Shown here: piece after piece, positions 23,495-29,235 of the stretch | Position numbering within the stretch: the first letter of the stretch is position 1 | Layout of the letters: each line of letters begins with the position of its first letter | Assembly (NCBI GenBank): GCA_964541895.1 | Contig: CAZISM010000070.1 | Coordinates: forward strand, 1-29,235 | Length of the DNA: 29,235 nt | Source of the DNA: CAZISM01 sp964541895 | Lineage (GTDB): Bacteria; Zhuqueibacterota; Zhuqueibacteria; Residuimicrobiales; Residuimicrobiaceae | Direction: 5' to 3' | Program-made: the position numbers and the translations under genes | Notes under the pieces: model-generated | What the model was told of the DNA's origin: nothing | Databases searched by the model: none | The model's input: only the letters and a program-made list of their open reading frames with translations

Positions 23495-24778
23495 TTATTC
23501 TTTCACGTTCCCTATCAGTTGCACATCGCCTTTCGATTTGTTGATCACCTTGAGACGGCCGCCTTCGACGCTGTTGCCCATGATCACCGCCGAGTGCACG
23601 TTCTCGCCAAGGTAAATATGCGCGTCCGGTGTGTTGCCGTTGTCCAGAAAGCGGCAGTTCATCATCTGCAGGGCGCCGTTCTCCATGCGGATGTAAGGGA
23701 TCTCCGGCGTCCAGTGACATTCGATCCAGTTTTTGGCATTGAAATGACAGGCGGTCAGAAAAACCGCGCCCGGGCCTTTATTCACAATGTGCGTGCCGTT
23801 GAGCGTCTCGGCCCAGCCCCAAAAGCCGCAATTTGTTAATTTGATCGGCCCCTGATTTTCCGATTCAATCAACACTCCATCCATGAATTGACAGTTTTCA
23901 AAAGCGATGCCGCAGTGGTACTGGGTTTTTTCCACGATCACAGCCAGCGGCCCGACGTCCGAGCCGCTCTGGGTGATGAGGATGTTGGCCTGCGGATCAT
24001 GACCCACCGGGTCGCCTTTGGTTTCGATAAAGCGAAAGCCCACCTTGGGCCAGATCACAAAGCAGTTGGTCATGTATTCCCAGTCACAGCGGCCGATGAT
24101 AAAGCCCTCGAGATGGGCCATGCTGTAATCGCGCAGCGCATCACCGTCAACGCCCAGCTCCAGCCAGCTGCTGGGATGGATATGAACATTTTCGATTCGT
24201 CCGATGTCGGCCGTGCGATCAATGTAGACGCCGCGGCGCAAGGCGCCGAGATAGATGTTGCGCAGATAGTCCTGGCCGTGATAGACGCTGCCGCAGTCGA
24301 TGCCGTTGTAGGAATTGACCATAGTGACATCGATGATGTTGCAGCGGCTGCCGTTGACCTGAATCGTATATGGATAGGGGCGCACATCCTCGATGACCTG
24401 CTGCGGATAATAGATTGAGAGACCTTTCACCGTGCTGTTGTGCTGCAGGGTGATGAACGGTGGCGACCCTTCCGCATCGCGACCGGCGTGGGCCAGGAGC
24501 ATGGTGCCTTTGTCCATTCGCGCCGAAGTCGGACCCTCAGCCGCTCCTTTCAACGTCACGCCTTCCGGGATGTTTAGCACACCATCAAAGCGGTATTGCC
24601 CGACCGGCACTGTGACGGTCAATCCTTTCGCAGAAGCATGATTCAATGCCGCCTGAAACGCCCGGGTGTTGTCGGTTTTGCCGTCAGCGACGGCGCCAAA
24701 GTCCAACACGCCGGGATTTGCCAGATCAGCGGCCGGCGCATCGGCAAAGGAAAACAGGAATAACAATAGCAGTATCAT
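23495..24778 (-). CDS. Secreted pectate-lyase-superfamily (GH28-related) beta-helix protein
   Basis: 427 residues with a short signal peptide (MILLLLFLFSFADAPA). The N-terminus VLDFGAVADGKTDNTRAFQAAL is the hallmark of Pectate_lyase_3/GH28-like proteins. It is followed by GQYRFDGVLNIPEGVTLKGA and then parallel beta-helix rungs (YTIQVNGSRCNIIDVTMVNSYNGIDCG and others) to the end. The family cleaves or binds polysaccharides; I cannot identify catalytic Asp residues with confidence. It is the last gene of a minus-strand run, 27 nt after the FISUMP lipoprotein and behind the arylsulfatase, suggesting joint action on a sulfated or uronate-containing polysaccharide. Confidence 0.87.
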   Translation of the reverse strand: MILLLLFLFSFADAPAADLANPGVLDFGAVADGKTDNTRAFQAALNHASAKGLTVTVPVGQYRFDGVLNIPEGVTLKGAAEGPTSARMDKGTMLLAHAGRDAEGSPPFITLQHNSTVKGLSIYYPQQVIEDVRPYPYTIQVNGSRCNIIDVTMVNSYNGIDCGSVYHGQDYLRNIYLGALRRGVYIDRTADIGRIENVHIHPSSWLELGVDGDALRDYSMAHLEGFIIGRCDWEYMTNCFVIWPKVGFRFIETKGDPVGHDPQANILITQSGSDVGPLAVIVEKTQYHCGIAFENCQFMDGVLIESENQGPIKLTNCGFWGWAETLNGTHIVNKGPGAVFLTACHFNAKNWIECHWTPEIPYIRMENGALQMMNCRFLDNGNTPDAHIYLGENVHSAVIMGNSVEGGRLKVINKSKGDVQLIGNVKE

Positions 24779-24805
24779 CGGACTCTCCCTTTGCAGAATG
24801 AGGCG

Positions 24806-25450
24806 CTAATCTTTGACACAGCGCACTGAAAAACCAGAGCCTTTGCTCATGGCGTCGAGGTAGACTTTGGTGTCGCCATGGCTCAGGTGTCTGGCCCAGG
24901 CGCTGTGCGGACCACTTTCTGTTGCGGTCCAGAAAACGGCGAAATTCCCCAGCGTAAAAAAGCGACCGTTAGTATCGCACAGGCCGCCTGGCCGTGCCGT
25001 GAAGCCAGCGCTATTGACAGCGCCGCTGTTCGGACTGCGCCAATTCACTGTTCCGCTCTCTTTTAATTTTCCGCCGGCGCTGTTGCCTCCACCAGAAGCG
25101 TCCACCAAAGTTTGCCATTCGTTCGCATCAGCGATATGCCAGCCCGCCGGTGCGAGATTACGGCTGTCGTGCACCGCATACCAGTTGTACAATTTGCCGA
25201 ATGTTTTGCCGTTTGCCGGATCATTTTGATAATAGCACCAGGCCGGTTTGCCCAGTAGTCCGGCTTCCTGCCATGCTTGTGCGGTTTTTGCTTCAGGAAT
25301 GGCTTCGCCATTGCGAAACGTGCTCACCTCCAGATTCGCCGCCAGCCATTGCTGCTTGCCGATCGTCACCGAAGTGATAGTCTGACCAATACATGCTGTG
25401 ACAAATCCGGCCAGGAGCAGCGCTGAAAAGGAAACCTTGATTTTTGTCAT
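24806..25450 (-). CDS. FISUMP-domain lipoprotein (Fibrobacter succinogenes major paralogous domain)
   Basis: I start it at the ATG at 25450 (214 residues), where MTKIKVSFSALLLAGFVTAC forms a lipoprotein signal (lipobox V-T-A-C, Cys20). A longer frame to 25516 would overlap the arylsulfatase and hide the signal. Diagnostic FISUMP features: IGKQQWLAANLEV, GKLYNWYAV, APAGWHIADANEWQTLVDASGG, GGKLKESG, GFTARPGG, FWTATES and the closing GFSVRCVKD. The fold is C-type-lectin-like, so it likely binds ligand on the outer surface. It sits 13 nt after the arylsulfatase stop, in the same run. Its C-terminus resembles a DGR target fold, but no TR-like sequence matches it. Confidence 0.88.
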   Translation of the reverse strand: MTKIKVSFSALLLAGFVTACIGQTITSVTIGKQQWLAANLEVSTFRNGEAIPEAKTAQAWQEAGLLGKPAWCYYQNDPANGKTFGKLYNWYAVHDSRNLAPAGWHIADANEWQTLVDASGGGNSAGGKLKESGTVNWRSPNSGAVNSAGFTARPGGLCDTNGRFFTLGNFAVFWTATESGPHSAWARHLSHGDTKVYLDAMSKGSGFSVRCVKD

Positions 25451-25463
25451 GCTCAAATCTTTT

Positions 25464-27101
25464 CTACTTTGATGTGCTGTTTTCTGCCGGCACACCTGCC
25501 TGCCGCCGGAATTCATCTTCGTGTCTTTGCCATTGCGCAGACATGGCCGTCACCCGCTCCGGATAGAGCTTGCTCAGATCCTGCTGTTCACAACGGTCGC
25601 TGTTGAGGTTGTATAATTCCCAGGGGCCGTTCTCGCCCCTGGCCACCAGCTTCCAGTCCCCTTGCCGGATCGCCCGGTTGGACAAATGGTGAAAATAAAT
25701 ATACTCATGTTGGGTCGCATGATCGTGTGCAAAAGCAGGGGTCAGGTCTATGCCAGGCAAAGGCGCGGCTGTTTGACCGTTCCATTGTCTGGGGATCTCC
25801 TGCCCACCGGCCAGTTTGATGACCGTCGGCAGCAGGTCGATGAAATGGCAGGGATCGTGGCGCAGTTCTCCGCGGGCCTCTATGCCTGCCGGCCAGTGGA
25901 CGATGAGCGGAGAAGAAATGCCGCCTTCGTGCACCCAGGATTTATGCAACCGGAACGGCGTGTTGGCTGCGCTGGACCATCCCGGTCCCAGACAGAGATA
26001 GGATTCGGCAGAACCGGGCTCGGCCTTGATATCGTTCATATCGCCGCGGATGATCTGTTCGGCGCTGGCGCCGTTGTCGGAGACGAAAAAGACTATGGTG
26101 TTTTCCTCCGCACCCATGGCTTTTATCTGCGCCAGCACGCGGCCGATCTCCTGATCCATGCGATCGATCATGGCGGCATGGATGGCCATTTTCGTTGCCT
26201 GAAATTTTTTCTGTTCTTCGGAAAGATCGTGCCAGGGCAGAGCGCGGTTGGTTTCGCCCGGGCCGATCTCTTTTTGCAGTCTCTGCAAATCAAAACTCCA
26301 ATCGGCCGTCACCTCGGGCTCCAGCGGCGCCAGGCCGCAGCTAACCAGGCCCATCTGCCGCAGGCGCTGCCAGCGCTGCTCATGAACGACATCCCAGCCG
26401 GCGAGAAAGCGTTGCCGGTAGCGGTCGATATCCTCCTTGAGGGCTTGCAAAGGAAAGTGCGGCGATGTGAAAGCCAGATAGGAATAGAAAGGCTCGTCTC
26501 TGTGAACGGCGTGATGTTCTTTCAGGAAATCGATGGCGTGGTCGGCAATGGAGGTCGTGACATAAAAATTTTCATCCGCATCCACCGCAGGCACTTCATG
26601 ATCATCCAGTTCATGATGTTGCGGTGCAAAGAAACGGTTGTGATCATGCAGTACGTAAGAGCGGTCGAAATGACCGTCGGCGATAACCTTGGGAGCGCCC
26701 ATAAGGTGCCATTTGCCGGAATGGTAACAGCGATATCCCAGCGGCTTGAGGTAATCCGGCACCGTGCGCACCCATTCCGGCAAGCGGCCCTGCGGCGGAT
26801 CCATGCCCACCTGTTGCGGGTAATAGCCGGTCAACAGACTCGTCCGTGACGGCCAGCAGCGTCCGGTGGAGTAGCATTGCGTGAAACGCAAGCCGTTGGC
26901 GGCCAATCGATCCAGGTTAAGAGTCTCTATTTCACCGCCGTAGCAGCCGGGATCAGAATAGCCCATATCATCGGCGATGATGAGAAGGACGTTGGGTTTT
27001 TGGGCAGGTTTGCGGCCGGACCTGCAGAACAGTCCCAGTCCGGCCGTGCCGATCATGGCCTGGCGGAGAAAATCGCGTCTGCAGAGAGGAGTGGCTCTCA
27101 T
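25464..27101 (-). CDS. Tat-exported arylsulfatase (formylglycine-dependent)
   Basis: 545 residues from the ATG at 27101, preceded by GGGAG. A frame opening at 27155 only adds residues before the signal. The N-terminus RRDFLRQAMIGTAGLGLF is a twin-arginine signal. The alkaline-phosphatase-fold sulfatase core shows NVLLIIADDMGYSD (metal Asp44/Asp45), the formylglycine motif C-W-P-S-R at 82-86 (Cys type), SGKWHLMG, FVSDNGAS and a C-terminal GDWKLV. It should remove sulfate esters from glycans in the periplasm after Cys82 is converted to formylglycine. No maturase gene is evident here. It heads a run with FISUMP and pectate-lyase-like genes, consistent with sulfated polysaccharide use. Confidence 0.95.
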   Translation of the reverse strand: MRATPLCRRDFLRQAMIGTAGLGLFCRSGRKPAQKPNVLLIIADDMGYSDPGCYGGEIETLNLDRLAANGLRFTQCYSTGRCWPSRTSLLTGYYPQQVGMDPPQGRLPEWVRTVPDYLKPLGYRCYHSGKWHLMGAPKVIADGHFDRSYVLHDHNRFFAPQHHELDDHEVPAVDADENFYVTTSIADHAIDFLKEHHAVHRDEPFYSYLAFTSPHFPLQALKEDIDRYRQRFLAGWDVVHEQRWQRLRQMGLVSCGLAPLEPEVTADWSFDLQRLQKEIGPGETNRALPWHDLSEEQKKFQATKMAIHAAMIDRMDQEIGRVLAQIKAMGAEENTIVFFVSDNGASAEQIIRGDMNDIKAEPGSAESYLCLGPGWSSAANTPFRLHKSWVHEGGISSPLIVHWPAGIEARGELRHDPCHFIDLLPTVIKLAGGQEIPRQWNGQTAAPLPGIDLTPAFAHDHATQHEYIYFHHLSNRAIRQGDWKLVARGENGPWELYNLNSDRCEQQDLSKLYPERVTAMSAQWQRHEDEFRRQAGVPAENSTSK

Positions 27102-27170
27102 GATGCTGAGGCTCCCTAGGTTGGTTGAATGGAAAGCTTGTTGACAAATTAGCAAATCGAAATGTGAGAA

Positions 27171-28460
27171 TCAAGCAAGATGTGGCCTTACGTGAGAACA
27201 GGGTGAGGCAGCGGCAGGACGGTACATTGAATTCAGGTTACTCTTGTCATGCGCCGTATTTTTTAACCATGTTGCCAGCATGTGCCTGCGCCCCGGCATG
27301 CCTTTCGTTTTCATTTGCTGCAGGTACTTAAAAGAGACCGGAGAGTATCTCTCCATCCTGGCCACGAATTCCGGAGCATAGTACGATGCGTTCATGCCAA
27401 TGGCCTGAATCAACATCATTTCGGTGTTCTGTACGATGCTTTGACGAAACGAGTCGGCCGCAGCGGACTGGAAGCAGCGCGCCAGCTCCATGATGTTTCT
27501 GCCAAAATGAAATGTTCGATGGGCGAGGTTGGCCCTGGCGTGCCGTCGATTTTCCACAGTAAACAGAGTTTGGGTCCCTGTGCCGATATCCTCAGCCAGA
27601 TCCTGGATGTCATCCACTAGCTGCAGCCAGATGCCAAAACCGAAGCAAAACCTCTGCACCTCTGAAGAGAGGGTCCCGGACAGCAGCAAGCCGTCTGCAA
27701 GCACCGAGGCGCCGCCCTTGTCAAAGCAGATGGATAAAACATCGTTGTCGCTGAGCTGTTGTTTTTTATCGTTCAGTGCCAGGCTGCGTGTCTGCGCCTG
27801 GTGTATGGCCAGCAACCCGGCATAGACCTCGGGGAAATGCGTTCGCGGATATTGCTTTTCGATGATGCCGACAAGCTCGGAGATTTTCGTCTCCCGGTGG
27901 TTTTCCGCCATCTCCCCAACGGCCTGAAGACGTTGCTCGAACCTGCTGCTGAACGCTGCTTTATCTGCAGGAGTGATTTCAGGATCGTCAAGTAGGTTGT
28001 CGGAATAGGGATAGAGCAGGCTATAGGCCAGCAGGGAGGGCGTCAGCTCGACCGGCAATCCCGTCAACAGTTGCAGCCCGTTCGTGATCCAGAGATTGCG
28101 CATGGCCTGAAAAATCTCTTCCGGTTTCAGCTGCGCATCGAACCATCGCGACCGCGTGTAAAACGTTCTCGAGGCATCGACAAGTTCCGGGGAGAGCAGG
28201 ACAGCCAGCGTGTCATCGGAATACTCATACACCTCTTTCATAAAGCGGCGCAGGTCCTGAAAGAAAATATCTGAATTACGTGGTTCTGCTCCGTTCGCGA
28301 ATGTGTGCTGATATTTTTCAAAACACGCCTGATATTCGGAGCAGAGTCGCTCTTTTTCTTTTTTCTGAGAGGCCGAGGATTCTCTGCCCAGCACAGGCAC
28401 GTCGTCGCTGCTGTCATTCCATACGTCTGTGAAATAGGCTATGAGAGGTTCTGTGTCCAT
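27171..28460 (-). CDS. Class 1 isoprenoid biosynthesis-type enzyme (polyprenyl/terpene synthase fold)
   Basis: 429 residues, all-alpha. Two acidic patches fit the metal-diphosphate sites of the isoprenoid synthase fold: YSDNLLDD (Asp154, Asp158, Asp159) and LQLVDDIQDLAED (Asp283, Asp284, Asp287). Between them lie a long helical pair and FDKGGASVLADGLLLSG. It is longer than typical trans-prenyltransferases and has an extra ~120-residue N-terminal region. It resembles proteins annotated only as 'class 1 isoprenoid biosynthesis enzyme'. The substrate is probably a prenyl diphosphate, but this is family-level inference. An AAGGTG lies before the ATG. It is 69 nt upstream of the arylsulfatase on the same strand and divergent from the amidase; no other terpenoid genes are nearby. 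Confidence 0.7.
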   Translation of the reverse strand: MDTEPLIAYFTDVWNDSSDDVPVLGRESSASQKKEKERLCSEYQACFEKYQHTFANGAEPRNSDIFFQDLRRFMKEVYEYSDDTLAVLLSPELVDASRTFYTRSRWFDAQLKPEEIFQAMRNLWITNGLQLLTGLPVELTPSLLAYSLLYPYSDNLLDDPEITPADKAAFSSRFEQRLQAVGEMAENHRETKISELVGIIEKQYPRTHFPEVYAGLLAIHQAQTRSLALNDKKQQLSDNDVLSICFDKGGASVLADGLLLSGTLSSEVQRFCFGFGIWLQLVDDIQDLAEDIGTGTQTLFTVENRRHARANLAHRTFHFGRNIMELARCFQSAAADSFRQSIVQNTEMMLIQAIGMNASYYAPEFVARMERYSPVSFKYLQQMKTKGMPGRRHMLATWLKNTAHDKSNLNSMYRPAAASPCSHVRPHLA

Positions 28461-28645
28461 TGTGCACCTTGCCGATTCTGTTTATGCAGTATACGTACTA
28501 TTTCACAAAGAGTAACTGGAATCGACGATTTTTTTTCAGCAGGGCTGCGCGATATTTCTGGAGTTTACGCTTGCATTGTGCCATGTTTTTTATCAAATTC
28601 AGGTATCAACAGACAAGGCATTGTAACAAACCGGCAGGAGATGGT

Positions 28646-29235
28646 ATGCCATATATTTCGATAGTTCTGGCAATGATAGTAATGGTTTTGCCGTTCGTGG
28701 CCTGCACGCCGTCCTCCCAGGCACCGTTTCCGGCCACCTACCTGGAAGAGCTGACCATTCCGCAGCTCCAAAAGGGGTATCGTCAAGGCCGATACACCAT
28801 CAAACAGGTCGTCGCCGATTATATCAGCCGGATCACTGCCATAGATAAAAATGGTCCCAGGCTGAATTCTATTATCGTGATAAATCCGGATGCTCTGCAG
28901 ATCGCAGAAGCCCTGGACCGGGAATGGCAGGCGAAAGGATCCAGAGGGCCGATGCACGGCATTCCGGTGATCATCAAGGATAACATCGACACCCATGACA
29001 AAATGCCGAACACGGCCGGTTCGCTGGCGCTGAAAAACTCTCTGCCGCTGCAGGACAGTTATATCGTAAAAAAATTGCGCCAAGCCGGCGCTGTCATAAT
29101 CGCCAAAGCCAATCTGAGCGAGTGGGCCAATTTTCGCGCCGAGACCTCGTCCAGCGGCTGGAGCGGCGTGGGCGGACAGACAAAGAATCCTTATGTGCTG
29201 GATCGCAACCCCTGCGGTTCAAGTTCCGGATCCGC
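28646..29235 (+). CDS. Amidase signature family lipoprotein, 3' end cut by window edge
   Basis: The frame opens at an ATG at 28646 with AGGAG 5-6 nt upstream and runs to the window end, about 196 residues of an expected 450-520. The N-terminus (MPYISIVLAMIVMVLPFVAC) is a probable lipoprotein signal with Cys20. The amidase signature follows: GPMHGIPVIIKDNIDT with catalytic Lys111, AGAVIIAKANLSEWANFR, and the Ser-rich CGSSSGS at 190-196, which would hold the cis-Ser and lead to the nucleophile beyond the edge. The enzyme would hydrolyse an amide at the cell envelope; substrate unknown. The minus-strand frame across it (28565-29083) is a shadow. Confidence 0.9.
   Translation, partial: MPYISIVLAMIVMVLPFVACTPSSQAPFPATYLEELTIPQLQKGYRQGRYTIKQVVADYISRITAIDKNGPRLNSIIVINPDALQIAEALDREWQAKGSRGPMHGIPVIIKDNIDTHDKMPNTAGSLALKNSLPLQDSYIVKKLRQAGAVIIAKANLSEWANFRAETSSSGWSGVGGQTKNPYVLDRNPCGSSSGS

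Noticed and set aside
24806..24900. FISUMP C-terminus as a third DGR variable region
   Set aside because: The ending (GFSVRCVKD) resembles GFRCLQD only at fold level. No nucleotide match to TR framework and no post-VR hairpin are present.
28565..29083. 172-codon minus-strand frame at the right edge
   Set aside because: It lies antisense to the amidase, which has a Shine-Dalgarno, lipoprotein signal and catalytic motifs.

Overview
The window looks like a metagenome-assembled scaffold (two runs of exactly 100 Ns at 5424-5523 and 16993-17092) from a glycan-degrading member of the FCB superphylum. The reasons are a secreted beta-helix protein ending in a 'QNYPNPFNP' C-terminal sorting-type domain, a FISUMP lipoprotein, a Tat-exported arylsulfatase and several secreted carbohydrate-active proteins. 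KSB1/Calditrichota-like candidate phyla are my best guess; this is an inference and not a placement.

Layout. 1-3.2 kb (minus strand): the edge-truncated start of a GT4-type glycosyltransferase, a C-terminal remnant of a DUF4070-type radical SAM protein, an N-terminally truncated BaeRF family-3-like gene, and a small EthD-domain gene. 3.5-11.2 kb (plus strand): a diacylglycerol/lipid kinase, a GH59 galactocerebrosidase-like enzyme interrupted by an N-gap, an MFS sugar porter, a terminator, a large secreted Asp-box/beta-sandwich protein and an ABC-type substrate-binding lipoprotein.

11.9-20.6 kb (plus strand) holds the main discovery, a complete diversity-generating retroelement (DGR) with two target genes. 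Target 1 (11857-14850) is DUF4062(TIR-like)-NACHT-HEAT-like-FGE/C-type-lectin. It is followed by avd (14916-15296), the DGR reverse transcriptase (15293-16360, YVDD) and the template repeat TR (16385-16505). After a gap comes target 2 (17289-20591), SIR2-NACHT-FGE/C-type-lectin. The last ~120 nt of both targets match TR without indels. VR1 differs from TR at 18 core positions and VR2 at 17, and every one is an adenine in TR. Both VRs are followed by the same ~60-nt block (3' VR end, stop codon, small hairpin) that TR lacks. The simplest reading is one retroelement diversifying the sensor tips of two NLR-like STAND proteins that carry different N-terminal effector domains, each plausibly NAD-directed. 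This would be an adaptive-sensor conflict or immune module.

20.6-29.2 kb: a palindrome-rich intergenic repeat, a secreted beta-helix protein (minus), a SAM methyltransferase (plus, TTG start), then a minus-strand run of class 1 isoprenoid-type enzyme, arylsulfatase, FISUMP lipoprotein and pectate-lyase-like protein. The window ends in an edge-truncated amidase lipoprotein (plus). No tRNA, rRNA, CRISPR array or IS element was recognised.
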